A stretch of DNA of 64,000 nt, from contig NZ_JOMI01000001.1 in assembly GCF_000711235.1 (NCBI RefSeq), forward strand, positions 620,001-684,000, read 5' to 3'. A program made the translations under genes and the position numbers. The DNA comes from Prevotella sp. 10(H) (GTDB lineage Bacteria; Bacteroidota; Bacteroidia; Bacteroidales; Dysgonomonadaceae). The notes under the pieces were generated by a model. It was not told where the DNA came from. It searched no databases and saw only the letters and a list, made by a program, of their open reading frames with translations. This document shows positions 52,505 to 62,320 of the stretch, piece after piece (within the stretch, counting starts at the first letter, position 1; each line of letters starts with the position of its first letter).

Positions 52505-53770
52505 CTAATTATTAAAGTCTATTTCCATAGATACAACTGTCTTCCATTTCACCTGATTGATAGTAACTTCCAAATTGGCAGATTCAGCTTCGGGGTCTGT
52601 TGTCCCCGGTCCACCGCCACTATAATCTCCGGTCATATTTATTTTAAGTTCGTATACCGTTCCGTTTTCCAGTGGCTTAGCGAATGCACCACCATTAAGC
52701 GGCTGGGTTTCTGAAAAACGTACTGCCCAGAAAAGCGGGGTTATGGCATCGTTGCTTTCTCCCGGATTATCGTGATAGTCGCCATATACAGTAAGAATCG
52801 TATTCCTGTTATAATAGCCGGCTTCGACACTGGTAGGGAACGCATAAAATGTCCGTGTTAAAGTTCCGGTAGATTGCTCCAGATTATCGTTACCATGCCA
52901 TTCTCCAGTCCAGGAGGCATGTAAGATTGTTTCTTTCTTTTCGGGTGTTAATAAAGAAACCTGATTTGATGCGGACCAAAGCGGAAATTCAGTATCTTCC
53001 AGACCGGATCTCAGAGGAAGTGCAGTTGTTCCAAATTTTGAAGTAATACTTGACATCGTTGGGATAAAACCGGGAATATAGTGAGTATAGGCTCCACTAT
53101 ACAGAACGGCTACGCCTTTGAAATCTATATTTGATGATGGAATATCTGCCGGCTCATAGCCTGCGGTTATTCCCGATGTGTTTACCGTAACATCTATACG
53201 TGATAATACCGGGGCTATATCGATTGAACACTTGCCTTGCTTAATGCCATTGACTGCAGGCTGTGAATCCCAGTCTATATCTGTTGTTGCACCATAGACC
53301 CATATATCAGGGGTCGATTTCTGATAATCGTCCTGTGCTTGTTCCAGAGAATTGATTATAGCCTCCAATTTGGATTTGTTGTTTATATCGGCCGGGATAC
53401 TTCCCACATTTCCTACCACAATAACTTCCTTTATAGCGGTTGTTATACCATCGTTATCGTAGGTATAGGTTTTTCCGGCAATAAGGTCGGCAGCCAAAGG
53501 TGTATCTGATTTGACTAGTGCTCCCGTATTGGTAAAGAAGAATATATTAACAACTCCACGTACCTGTAGAATATTCTGGGTTCTGTCATTTTGCAGGTCG
53601 TCAAAAGATTTAGTTCTCTGGGCTACTTCATTAGAGAGCTTCATCGTTAGCGAAGCTGCCTCTTCTTTCTTTGTTTCATTTGGACCGACGCTGTCCGTTC
53701 CATCATCACTACAGGAAATTAATAGCATTCCTATAATTGTACTAATAATAATCTTGATTTCTTTTCTCAT
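52505..53770 (-). CDS. Mfa1-like major fimbrial subunit (fimbrillin)
   Basis: 421 residues, ATG at 53770. Lipoprotein signal ending MLLISCSDDG. Two-domain fimbrillin layout: ASLTMKLSNEVAQRTKSFDD, VVNIFFFTNTGALVKSDTPL, EVIVVGNVGSIPADI in the N-domain, then DIAPVLSRIDVTVNTSG and IDFKGVAVLYSGAYTHYIPG, and near the end LENGTVYELKINMTGDYSGG. The Arg in AQRTKS may be the RgpB-type maturation site used in type V pili. First gene of the pilus operon. The regulators at 54144 and 55247 are on the same strand upstream, separated by a terminator. Confidence 0.85.
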   Translation of the reverse strand: MRKEIKIIISTIIGMLLISCSDDGTDSVGPNETKKEEAASLTMKLSNEVAQRTKSFDDLQNDRTQNILQVRGVVNIFFFTNTGALVKSDTPLAADLIAGKTYTYDNDGITTAIKEVIVVGNVGSIPADINNKSKLEAIINSLEQAQDDYQKSTPDIWVYGATTDIDWDSQPAVNGIKQGKCSIDIAPVLSRIDVTVNTSGITAGYEPADIPSSNIDFKGVAVLYSGAYTHYIPGFIPTMSSITSKFGTTALPLRSGLEDTEFPLWSASNQVSLLTPEKKETILHASWTGEWHGNDNLEQSTGTLTRTFYAFPTSVEAGYYNRNTILTVYGDYHDNPGESNDAITPLFWAVRFSETQPLNGGAFAKPLENGTVYELKINMTGDYSGGGPGTTDPEAESANLEVTINQVKWKTVVSMEIDFNN

Positions 53771-54143
53771 TCGGTAATTCTTTATTAATTAAAAATTCAG
53801 TTTCAGTATTGTGAATATGTATATGAAACTCATTATCATTTTTTCACTGATGAAACCATCGGATACTATGGGATTTATAACAGCAGAGTTGTATTTTTTG
53901 CTGTCAATATCATATATGATTTAAAATGTAATTTGTCAAATTAAAAAGGCAGGCAATTTTTGCCTGCCCATTAAATGGTTATATATAAGCTTGTTGTGAA
54001 ATATTTGGAGGGTAATAATTTTATTGTAAATAAAATCTCATTTATATCGTTATTATTTTTCAAAATAAATTGAAATGACACATCGTGTTTTATGTTTTTG
54101 TATTAATTGGTATATAAATTAGGTGATTTTGTGAAGAGAATTG
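53771..54143. other. Intergenic region upstream of the pilus operon
   Basis: 373 bases without a gene. It contains the terminator of the regulator pair (53948-53968) and otherwise AT-rich sequence. I see no exact TAnnTTTG box on the minus strand; the pilus promoter must lie here but is not identified. Confidence 0.5.
53948..53968 (-). terminator. Intrinsic terminator of the regulator pair
   Basis: Perfect 9-bp stem GGCAGGCAA / TTGCCTGCC with a 3-base loop, followed by TTTTTAA on the minus strand, 176 bp after the stop at 54144. Confidence 0.8.
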
Positions 54144-55250
54144 TTAATTCTTTATCTTATTTTTCTTGAAGCGCATAAATCCCCTGTAACTAAAGCCTGC
54201 ACGTGAAATAAGTTCTGAATCGCTTTTCTTTATATTACCAGGATCATTTTTTAATTTTTCATACTCCTTCATTCTTAAAGTATTAATATAAAAACTAAAG
54301 TTCATTCCATAGGTACGATTAATGAAGGCTGACATATAGCTACGGCATGTATGAAATTCGTATAAAATGTCTGTTATCTTCAAATGCGGATTGAGATAAG
54401 GTTTTTTCTCTTCCATATATCTTTCAAATTCTTCTTTGTCAATATTTACCTGGTTTTCTTCATCGGCGGGCGGACATTTACAATCTTTGGATATTATGAC
54501 ATAGTTTTCTGTGAACATGTTATACTGTATTGTTACAAGCTTTATTACATATAAGATATTGGCAATGATAATAATTATCTCTTCTATAATATTATCTTTT
54601 CCATTTATTAAAAAGGTGATAAATGATATAGGTATAATGACTAAGGCAAGGATTATAATCATAGATATCCAATGAAGAGAAGACTTCTCTTCATCTGCCG
54701 AGTAGTTATTTATATACCGGCGGTATGCAGGCATCCTCTTAAACGTTAGTATAGAATAGATAACCACATACAGTGCATATATCCAGAGCTTGGAGGCATA
54801 AAAGAGACAAAAGGATTTATTGTTATGCATATCGAGTACTTGGTTTACAACTATATTCCACTGAACGCTGCGCGGAACTAACCAGCACCAAATCTCGTGA
54901 GTAAGGGCTATTACGATAGGAATGATATAGTGTAATGGGGATAGCTTTTTTGATGAGTCTCCAGATGTGAGCAGATAGATTATATTATATAAGAATACAG
55001 TCGATAGTAGTAAAGACAGAAAAGATAAGGAGCTCAGATAAATATAATAATCCGGTTGATATATAAAGAAGATAACAGTCAGATTTGATACAAAAACACA
55101 TGAGAAGTGGCCGATTATCAATGCCAGAATAGTTCGCTTGACGTCATTACCGCCCACTTTCCGGTAACCCAGCATCATTCCGATGGATAACAGCGAGACA
55201 AATAAGGGACCGCCGAAACTCATTATCATTAGTAAGTCGGTTACTGTCAT
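54144..55250 (-). CDS. Membrane-embedded AraC-type HTH protein (second of a pair)
   Basis: 368 residues, ATG at 55250, overlapping the upstream stop by 4 bases (ATGA). Seven predicted membrane helices fill about 1-240, then a cytosolic tail with an AraC-like helix region (LKITDILYEFHTCRSYMSAF, INRTYGMNFSFYINTLRMKE, YEKLKNDPGN, ELISRAGFSYRGFMRFKKNK). The second HTH is compact, as in other Bacteroidetes membrane AraC-type regulators. Such proteins may respond to envelope signals directly. Position just upstream of the pilus operon suggests control of fimbriation; that is inference. Confidence 0.8.
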   Translation of the reverse strand: MTVTDLLMIMSFGGPLFVSLLSIGMMLGYRKVGGNDVKRTILALIIGHFSCVFVSNLTVIFFIYQPDYYIYLSSLSFLSLLLSTVFLYNIIYLLTSGDSSKKLSPLHYIIPIVIALTHEIWCWLVPRSVQWNIVVNQVLDMHNNKSFCLFYASKLWIYALYVVIYSILTFKRMPAYRRYINNYSADEEKSSLHWISMIIILALVIIPISFITFLINGKDNIIEEIIIIIANILYVIKLVTIQYNMFTENYVIISKDCKCPPADEENQVNIDKEEFERYMEEKKPYLNPHLKITDILYEFHTCRSYMSAFINRTYGMNFSFYINTLRMKEYEKLKNDPGNIKKSDSELISRAGFSYRGFMRFKKNKIKN

Positions 55251-56410
55251 CGGGATACGTTTTTATCTTGAAAATAAGCCTTTGCTCGCATATAACTCCG
55301 ATAACTTCCAAAGCCTGCCTTCAGGACTAAATCTTTTACATCCTTTCCTTTGTTCGATTTCAATGTCATTAATCTATCCATCTCTTTTAAGCGCCAGTGG
55401 TTTACATACCAGCTGAAGCTCATTCCATAGGTATTATTTACATAAGAAGATATAACGTTCTTACAGGCATTAAACCTATCGACTAAATCATCAATTTTAA
55501 GTTTTGAGTTCAGGTATGGTTTTTTAAGGCGGAAATAATTCTCAAATTCAGAACGGTCAATCGTGATGCTGACTCTTAACTTTTTGTTGTTATAGCTTTT
55601 ATATCTTGACTTTTGGAAATTGGTGTATTTTCTCTTTCCGTCCACAGGTTCCTCGGCAGTATTTACTCCGATAAATTTATAGTTACCCCGAATCATATTA
55701 AATCCGATAACCGATTGAAGCAGTACTAATGATATAGCCATAGCCACAGTTAGAAGTATAACTGGCCATGCTGCAGAATAATCGAATAGCCGTAGGAAGG
55801 TAACAATAAATATGACAATATAAATCCTCATTATTACCCATAACCAATTATGAGAGTAAAACCACTTATCTGCATCGAAACCTAACCGTTTTATACGCAA
55901 AAAAATTAGTACACCATATGTAAGCATAAACAGGCGGCGGAAAACTGCAAGCAGATAGACCCAGAGTGATGTTTTGCGGTGTATAGGAACAATTACTATA
56001 TCGTTGTTAACGCCTTGAAATGAAATATTCATAGGCCTAAAAAAGGGATATATTAGCAAAATTACAAAGAAAATTAGAGGAACAATATAATGTATGTAGT
56101 TAAAATCCTTATCTTCGGCAGTAGATGTAATGTAGAAAATGAAATGATAAAAAAGTGGTATCCACAATAAGCTGAACGTATAATAAAGGGAGCTGAGATA
56201 AGGGTATATTTTCCAGTCGAACTGAAAAAGAATAATTAAAAACCAAACCCCGCCCGTGCAGATATAAAAAAGCACAAGTATTATTTTTGCTTTGTCTACC
56301 ATCGGATTAATTTTATTCCGGGAGGATAGTATAATATCGATTGCATTGACGCATGACGAAAACAAAGGGAAACAAAACAATAAAAACAGAGCGATTGTGA
56401 GAAATTCCAT
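55247..56410 (-). CDS. Membrane-embedded AraC-type HTH protein (first of a pair)
   Basis: 387 residues from the ATG at 56410; a GTG one codon earlier is possible. Same architecture as the next gene: about seven membrane helices (1-245), basic linker RKYTNFQKSRYKSYNNKKLR, then LKIDDLVDRFNACKNVISSY, VNNTYGMSFSWYVNHWRLKE, MDRLMTLKSNKGKDVKDLVL, KAGFGSYRSYMRAKAYF. The YLNSKLKI and NNTYGMSFSWY motifs match YLNPHLKI and NRTYGMNFSFY of the partner, so the two arose by duplication. They may work as a heterodimer. Confidence 0.8.
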   Translation of the reverse strand: MEFLTIALFLLFCFPLFSSCVNAIDIILSSRNKINPMVDKAKIILVLFYICTGGVWFLIILFQFDWKIYPYLSSLYYTFSLLWIPLFYHFIFYITSTAEDKDFNYIHYIVPLIFFVILLIYPFFRPMNISFQGVNNDIVIVPIHRKTSLWVYLLAVFRRLFMLTYGVLIFLRIKRLGFDADKWFYSHNWLWVIMRIYIVIFIVTFLRLFDYSAAWPVILLTVAMAISLVLLQSVIGFNMIRGNYKFIGVNTAEEPVDGKRKYTNFQKSRYKSYNNKKLRVSITIDRSEFENYFRLKKPYLNSKLKIDDLVDRFNACKNVISSYVNNTYGMSFSWYVNHWRLKEMDRLMTLKSNKGKDVKDLVLKAGFGSYRSYMRAKAYFQDKNVSR

Positions 56411-56654
56411 CACGGTATAATAAATAACAGCAAAGAACCTGCTTAAATAACGAAATATCCTTTTGAAGTAAAAATCTGAATAAATTATGGGTCAATTTAA
56501 AACAGCTTCTAAATGTTAGATTTGATATGTAAACATTATAATAGCGAAATAGTTTAATGATTAAAATACAGATACTCAAATAATAAATAATTTTCTATCC
56601 TCTAAAACTTTCTGTTTGAGCTAAATGTTAAAGATACATATACAACATATCCCT

Positions 56655-58196
56655 ATGAAAATAAAACGATTTATTACGGCTGTACTCTTATTATTTATAG
56701 TGTTGGTTATTATTCTTTTAGTGAAAACATGGATTTATCCGTTTCAGAAGAATGAAGTAGACAATAGTAATACAACACTCAATATAATTCCTTCGGAAAA
56801 AGCGATTAAGCGTTTGGTTGGAGGTATTCGTATTCCTACCGTAAGCAATGAGGTTTATGAAAATACCAATTTTAAACCTTTTGATGAATTTAAAGCCTAC
56901 CTGCCCAAAGTTTATCCGCAGATATATAGAAATATGGATACTTTGACGGTAAACAACTATGGACTTGTTTTTCATTGGAAAGGTAAAAATAAAAATTTGA
57001 AACCTATTTTATTTTTATCACATTATGATGTTGTGCCCGTTATAGGATATGATGTTTCCGCAGAAATTGCTACCGATACTATATTTCAACCAGATGATAC
57101 ACCCGTAGAACGCATTAATAGCGTGCAGACAAAATGGGATTATTCTCCTTTTTCAGGAACTGTAATCAACGGAAGAATTTACGGGAGGGGAACACTCGAT
57201 ATGAAAGGTATGTTATTTTCCCTTTTTGAAGCAGCAGACGATCTCATTACCGAAGGATGGCAACCTGAACGGGATATCTGGTTTGCATTCGGCCATGATG
57301 AAGAAGTGAGTGGGAGGCAGGGAGCCGTTCATATAGCCGATTATTTTAAACAGCAAGGTATTACTTTTGACGCTGTTTATGACGAAGGCGGCATTATTGC
57401 AGCTTCAGGATCTGCTATGCAATCAATAAAAAAGCCTATAGCATTAGTTGGCATCGGTGAAAAAGGATTTCTTACTTTAAGGATTAAAGTATCCGGTTTG
57501 GGTGGCCATTCTTCGATGCCTCCTGCAAAGAGTTCATTGGTATATGCTGCCGAGATTATAGAAAAACTCAACAGTAACCAGATGCCTGCAACCATAATAT
57601 CTCCGATAGCTTCTTTTCTCGACAATATCGGTGGTGAAATGAATTTTACGTCCCGCATCGCCATTGCAAATCAATGGTTATTAAAGCCTGTTTTATTTAG
57701 CACATTAAGTAAAAGCCCTTCATCGAATGCCCTCATTCGTACTACTACGGCAATCAGTATGGCAAAAGGTAGTGATGCCCCGAATGTACTTACATCGGTA
57801 TCGGAAGTAACAGTGAACTTTCGTATTCTGCCGGGTGAAACGGTGAGTGATGTTATTAATCATGTAAAGGAGATCTGCAAAGATTATGAAGTTGAAATGG
57901 AAGTGATTTCCGACAGGGAACCTTCGAGCATTTCGCCGGAAAATACGAGAGGATTTAATATCATAAAAGAAAGTTTATCACAATTATATCCGGGAACGAT
58001 TGTATCCTCTTATATAACGATAGGTGGTACGGATGCTTATAAATATCAGATTGTTAGCGATAATTTATATCGCTTTATGCCTGTTGAACTCAATCAATAT
58101 GAACAACGTGCAATTCATAACGAAAATGAACATATAACGTTGGATAATTATGGCAGAATGATTTGGTATTTTAAAGAAGTTATGAAAAATTATTGA
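56655..58196 (+). CDS. M20-family zinc carboxypeptidase, membrane anchored
   Basis: 513 residues from the ATG at 56655 (MKIKRFITAVLLLFIVLVII); an in-frame ATG at 56625 would add ten residues before the anchor. The N-terminal helix is followed by all M20 metal sites: LFLSHYDVVPV (His, Asp), GRGTLDMKGML (bridging Asp), GHDEEVSGRQG (Glu base, Glu ligand), GGTDAYKY and the late His in RAIHNENEHI. The dimerisation domain insert is in the middle (GLGGHSSMPPAKSSLVYAAE). It resembles the PM20D1/carboxypeptidase S branch, which handles N-acyl amino acids or short peptides. Periplasmic, no clear operon partner. Confidence 0.88.
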   Translation: MKIKRFITAVLLLFIVLVIILLVKTWIYPFQKNEVDNSNTTLNIIPSEKAIKRLVGGIRIPTVSNEVYENTNFKPFDEFKAYLPKVYPQIYRNMDTLTVNNYGLVFHWKGKNKNLKPILFLSHYDVVPVIGYDVSAEIATDTIFQPDDTPVERINSVQTKWDYSPFSGTVINGRIYGRGTLDMKGMLFSLFEAADDLITEGWQPERDIWFAFGHDEEVSGRQGAVHIADYFKQQGITFDAVYDEGGIIAASGSAMQSIKKPIALVGIGEKGFLTLRIKVSGLGGHSSMPPAKSSLVYAAEIIEKLNSNQMPATIISPIASFLDNIGGEMNFTSRIAIANQWLLKPVLFSTLSKSPSSNALIRTTTAISMAKGSDAPNVLTSVSEVTVNFRILPGETVSDVINHVKEICKDYEVEMEVISDREPSSISPENTRGFNIIKESLSQLYPGTIVSSYITIGGTDAYKYQIVSDNLYRFMPVELNQYEQRAIHNENEHITLDNYGRMIWYFKEVMKNY

Positions 58197-58201
58197 GTTT
58201 A

Positions 58202-59377
58202 TTAGTCCAATACTTTTATATAAGACAATACCGACATGGTTCCGCGCCCCCAGTTATAGTTTTCTCCGGTTGCTGCATACATCCCGAACCTGACTTCGTC
58301 CCCATTCACATTCATTTCGATATATCCGCTTAGACTATAAGTGGTCTTTTGGGGAATATCAGATTCGTTTCTTATCCTGTCGGTGGCTTTTCCTATTATT
58401 GGCATCCCGATAGCATTCGTATTTGAGTAACCCTTACGAAAAGTAGTAAATTTACGAGAGCCTTCGGGCAGTTCTGCAGTGCTTTGTATTGTGGTTTTAA
58501 ATAATGTGACGCCTATATATCCTATTTTAACGGTATCGGAATTGTTTTTTATATAATGACAAGGCATATTGTAATCGATAAAGTAAAGGCATTCAGTATG
58601 TGGTGGTGTCGTAACTTCGATCTGCACATTCAAAGGAATCTTGATTATATTATTATGGGGATCCTTATTTGTTATCGGCGCTCCCATTACCACACTATAT
58701 ATATCACCGAACGTAAAATTGCTGGCAGTTTTGTATGCCCTTCCTACATTCCCGTTATCATCGATAACCATATTGGTGGCATTTGCCAGAAGCGGGGCAT
58801 CACTCACCTTGAGATTGTTAACATGTGCGGTATCTGCCACATCCAGCACGTATTGCGGGTTGGTATTACCGATACCCACGTTGCCGCCTGAGGTTATATG
58901 TATTCTGTCCTTACTGTTGGTGCGGATAGATAAATCCTTATTGTCGGTAGTTCCTACAAAATTTTTTGCCGGGTCTGTTCCGCTATTTCCTTGTAGCTCC
59001 CAGCCTGCGGCAAGATTACCGCCGCTACCCATAATGACCCATTTTGTGCCGTCCCAGTAATAAAAACCTTCCTGCAAATTTGCGGATACTTTTACGTTAT
59101 ATACAACTATGCCTTTATGAATAAGTTTTTGGGTTGCATCGACGGCATCCGCAGCATTCAGTAGTGGTTGTAAAGATGTGAGGCCAGATAGTTCTACACG
59201 CGGAAATAAAACTCCTTTCTCCGCGTTTTTCGTTCCATTGGCAGCTTCTTTTTCTTTCATGTCCAAAAGCGCTCCTTTGGCAGGAGGTTCACCACTTCCA
59301 ATAGTTACCTGTGCATGGGCTTGTCCACCTAGGATTGATAAAACAGCTATCATTATAAAACTTAATATACTTTTCAT
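58202..59377 (-). CDS. Secreted tail-fibre-like protein of unknown function
   Basis: 391 residues from the ATG at 59377; the frame reaches a TTG at 59389. Signal peptide ending GGQAHAQVTIG. The start QVTIGSGEPPAKGALLDMKE, then RVELSGLTSLQPL, LQEGFYYWDGTKWVIMGSGG, HITSGGNVGIGNTNPQYVLD and MVIDDNGNVGRA resemble Bacteroidetes extracellular proteins with phage-fibre-like beta repeats. No chaperone domain at the C-terminus. Possibly an adhesin or matrix protein; convergent with the M20 gene, stops 5 bp apart. Confidence 0.7.
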   Translation of the reverse strand: MKSILSFIMIAVLSILGGQAHAQVTIGSGEPPAKGALLDMKEKEAANGTKNAEKGVLFPRVELSGLTSLQPLLNAADAVDATQKLIHKGIVVYNVKVSANLQEGFYYWDGTKWVIMGSGGNLAAGWELQGNSGTDPAKNFVGTTDNKDLSIRTNSKDRIHITSGGNVGIGNTNPQYVLDVADTAHVNNLKVSDAPLLANATNMVIDDNGNVGRAYKTASNFTFGDIYSVVMGAPITNKDPHNNIIKIPLNVQIEVTTPPHTECLYFIDYNMPCHYIKNNSDTVKIGYIGVTLFKTTIQSTAELPEGSRKFTTFRKGYSNTNAIGMPIIGKATDRIRNESDIPQKTTYSLSGYIEMNVNGDEVRFGMYAATGENYNWGRGTMSVLSYIKVLD

Positions 59378-59847
59378 ATCTATATGCAATTTGATTAATA
59401 TTTTGTTGCCAAATTACCCATGATAGATAATACTTTTGTTACGGGAGAGGGTATTGAGTTTCATTGAGCATTTCGACCTTATCAAAGGTATTTTAAGTTC
59501 ATATCTGGAGCAAGACTGATTAAGAGTATTAATCATTCATTTTTTTCTAATTAAGAGATGTTTTATTAATAACAGTTTAAGTGAATGGCATTTCAATTGT
59601 CATATGTATGGAAAAGCTATAAAAGTTACTTCACAAATAAGTAAAAACCTTATATACACCTAGAAATTTCCAATTAATAACTTTTGATGTTTATTAACAC
59701 ATGAAAAGCCGTAAAAAGCTTATTTTATCGATGGGTGTGCCGTAAAAATGCACAAAAAAGGAAAAGATAATTATCAACGGCAATAATGCGGTAATTATTT
59801 GGTGTTTTATATTTGCCGTTAGTTGAGGTGAGTTGGAATTTTGCAGG
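59378..59847. other. Intergenic region without recognised gene
   Basis: 470 AT-rich bases between two minus-strand genes. A short hairpin GATTAA / TTAATC lies near 59518-59535. No open frame of interest and no exact TAnnTTTG on the minus strand were found. Confidence 0.45.
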
Positions 59848-60813
59848 TCAGAGGTTTCCTAACTTTGTTTCAAGGTCGGCATATTGCTTTTGAAAGAATT
59901 TTATCCTGTTCATTTCACCACTTACACTTATTATATTTGCAGTACGTAGATATGTCTGGTACCAATGCTTTATTATTTCAATAGTATCATTGTCTTTAGA
60001 CATAATAGTATTATGAAAAAAGGCTGTGATATGTACCATTTTAATATTGTCAGTATCAATTATAATTATATCATTAGGTAAATTCATTTCCGAAAAAAAT
60101 AAATTTATAATTTTGTTTGTACCGGGATAATAGCCTGTTAAGCAAATCTTTTCCATGATGCTAAGTTTATACAGCAGCGTTTTTTTAAGTTCCTTAATCT
60201 CATCCCTAGTCAGTAACTTTATGCGATAAAAGTACAATATTTCTTCTGCAATATTACTTATCATATTGATACTGACTATATAAGTAGATTCTCTGAATCT
60301 TTTTACGATATCATCAAATTTTTTATGAAAATCTCTGTCTATCTGATAATCAGCCAATGGTATGGATTTATTATAACCCTTATTGAAATAAAGCCATTTC
60401 AGATAATCAAATTTTGCCAGTAACTCCAAATCGTAAAAAACAGTGTCGGCATACGTGCTTGTCGCTACCATAAATTTGGGATAAGGAGATTCAAGGGCTA
60501 ATAAATAGGGTGTCATCGCTTCTGTTATCGCATCCTGATAATCGGTTTCAGGCGACCAGTCGAAAGTAGATAAAAACATAGCGTGCCTGTATTTATCTTC
60601 ACCCAGTGAGATATTGTCCAGCGAGATGTTTAACTTATTGGCCAAAGTAAGTAATTCGTCAGCTGTAAATTGTACTTCTCCCCTAAGTTTTCGGCTTACC
60701 GTTCGGTTCGTAAGATTCAAGATTCTCGACAGCTTTGAAATATAGCCTTTCCCTTCGGGAAAATTTTTCTCAATTGCCGGCACCAATTTTTGTAACATTT
60801 CTTTATATTCCAT
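59848..60813 (-). CDS. HTH (XRE-like) regulator with long uncharacterised C-terminal domain
   Basis: 321 residues, ATG at 60813. N-terminal HTH (about 20-65: GYISKLSRILNLTNRTVSRK, LRGEVQFTADELLTLANKLN). The remaining 250 residues are mostly helical, with no named motif visible. Similar BetR- or Cro-like proteins of Bacteroidetes have such tails of unknown role. It is divergent from the CzcCBA-type efflux operon across 221 bp to the first efflux ATG, so local regulation of that operon is possible. Confidence 0.75.
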   Translation of the reverse strand: MEYKEMLQKLVPAIEKNFPEGKGYISKLSRILNLTNRTVSRKLRGEVQFTADELLTLANKLNISLDNISLGEDKYRHAMFLSTFDWSPETDYQDAITEAMTPYLLALESPYPKFMVATSTYADTVFYDLELLAKFDYLKWLYFNKGYNKSIPLADYQIDRDFHKKFDDIVKRFRESTYIVSINMISNIAEEILYFYRIKLLTRDEIKELKKTLLYKLSIMEKICLTGYYPGTNKIINLFFSEMNLPNDIIIIDTDNIKMVHITAFFHNTIMSKDNDTIEIIKHWYQTYLRTANIISVSGEMNRIKFFQKQYADLETKLGNL

Positions 60814-61002
60814 ATACTTTTAGATTTAATGAGTGCTAAAGGTAAGAATTTTGAGAAAAACAGTTTTTCTTAATATCATTGTTTTTTAGATGAATATAAA
60901 TTTACATCGAATATGAATCGGTAAATTACTCACCCCCCAATCTTTAATCCAATTCTAATATTCTTCTAATCTAACTCCAAGGAAACTCTAATCTTTAAGA
61001 AA

Positions 61003-61010
61003 TAAATTTG
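61003..61010 (+). promoter_or_regulatory. -7 box of the efflux operon
   Basis: TAAATTTG fits TAnnTTTG, 24 bp before the ATG at 61035. It includes the TTG that opens the longer reading frame, which argues for the ATG as start. Confidence 0.55.
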
Positions 61011-61034
61011 CAGGAACAAAAATCTATCACATTA

Positions 61035-62318
61035 ATGAGAAAATTCCTGCTATTTACAGCATTTTTTTACCATGCTTTTACCGGGTTCTCACAGGAACCA
61101 CAAATAGTCCGTTTAGATTCGGAACAAATACAATCGTTATTCCTTACCAATAATCTGGAACTTATTGTATCCAGATATAATATCGACATATCTGATGCAG
61201 CAGTCACACAAGCTAAATTATGGAATAACCCTACTCTATCCGTTAGTAATGTTAATTTGTGGAGTACCGGAAAACAGCGTGAAGAGTTGAGTGAAATAGC
61301 CTCTTACACATTCGCTAAAAACACAGAATTCAGTATCGAGTTAAGCCAGTTGATTCAAACCGCCAACAAGAGAGGTAAATTAATCCGGCGTGAAAAAGTA
61401 TCCAAAGAAATTGCCCTGCATGAGTTTGAAGAAGTAATGAGAGGCCTTAAAGCAGAATTGAGAAAATCAGTCTGTGAAATACAATATAGTCAATCTTATC
61501 TGAAGGTGCTGAATAATCAGCACGAATCACTCTTTCAACTTATCGAATCGTATAAAAAACAGGTTCAGCAGGGCAATATAGCAAAAAATGAATTACTCCG
61601 GCTGCAATCATCTCTACTCGAACTGGAAAATGAAATAAATGAAACCCGGGAAGAATTCATTGAAAAAGCAAAAACATTAAAAGTTCTACTGAACCTCTCC
61701 CCTCTTACCGAAATTGAAATTACAGCTAATCAAAAAACAAATAAAGCTCCCGATGCCCTCATTCTATCCGAATTATTTATAAAAGCGGAAGAATCGCGCC
61801 CCGACATGAAAGTGTACAACCTGCAAACACAATTTTTCAAAAAATCACTTGACTATGAAAAATCCTTGCGGGTGCCTGATATCACTATCAGTGCAGCTTA
61901 CGACAGATACGGCGGCGTATGGAAAGACTTTATAGGGCTGGGAGTAAGTATCGACCTACCTTTCTTCAACCGCAATCAGGGGAATATCAAAGCGGCTAAA
62001 ATAAGTATGAAACAAAACAGCTATATAACTCAACATCAAATGAATATAATTCATCACGAGATATCTGCTTCCTATAATAATTACATAAACGCCTATAGCT
62101 TTTATAAGCGAATAAACGAAGAAAGTTTACTGCCCGAACTGGATGATATGCTGAGTGCTTATACCAAGAACCTTATGAACAGGAATATAAGCATGCTAGA
62201 ATATATAGACTTTATGGAAGCGTATAAAACCAATAAACAAACCATGCTGAATGCCCGCAAAAAAATGAACATACAATTTGAAGAATTACAATATACCGTA
62301 GGAACCGATATAAAATAA
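61035..62318 (+). CDS. czcC: TolC/CzcC-family outer-membrane efflux protein
   Basis: 427 residues from the ATG at 61035 (signal peptide MRKFLLFTAFFYHAFTGFSQ). Two OEP repeats with long coiled-coil segments: LTNNLELIVSRYNIDISDAA, AKLWNNPTLSVSNVNLW, LKVLNNQHESLFQLIESYKK, SLLELENEINETREEFIEKA in the first half and VSIDLPFFNRNQGNIKAAKI, NIHHEISASYNNYINAYSFY in the second. It forms the outer-membrane channel of the tripartite RND pump encoded by the next two genes. The gene symbol is by family resemblance; metal specificity is not proved. Confidence 0.87.
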   Translation: MRKFLLFTAFFYHAFTGFSQEPQIVRLDSEQIQSLFLTNNLELIVSRYNIDISDAAVTQAKLWNNPTLSVSNVNLWSTGKQREELSEIASYTFAKNTEFSIELSQLIQTANKRGKLIRREKVSKEIALHEFEEVMRGLKAELRKSVCEIQYSQSYLKVLNNQHESLFQLIESYKKQVQQGNIAKNELLRLQSSLLELENEINETREEFIEKAKTLKVLLNLSPLTEIEITANQKTNKAPDALILSELFIKAEESRPDMKVYNLQTQFFKKSLDYEKSLRVPDITISAAYDRYGGVWKDFIGLGVSIDLPFFNRNQGNIKAAKISMKQNSYITQHQMNIIHHEISASYNNYINAYSFYKRINEESLLPELDDMLSAYTKNLMNRNISMLEYIDFMEAYKTNKQTMLNARKKMNIQFEELQYTVGTDIK

Positions 62319-62320
62319 CT

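Noticed and set aside
61008-61034. TTG start of the TolC-like gene at 61008
   Set aside because: It lies inside the -7 promoter box; the ATG at 61035 gives a proper signal peptide. Similar TTG/GTG extensions at 12722, 16298, 51349, 52284 and 59389 were set aside for the same kind of reason.
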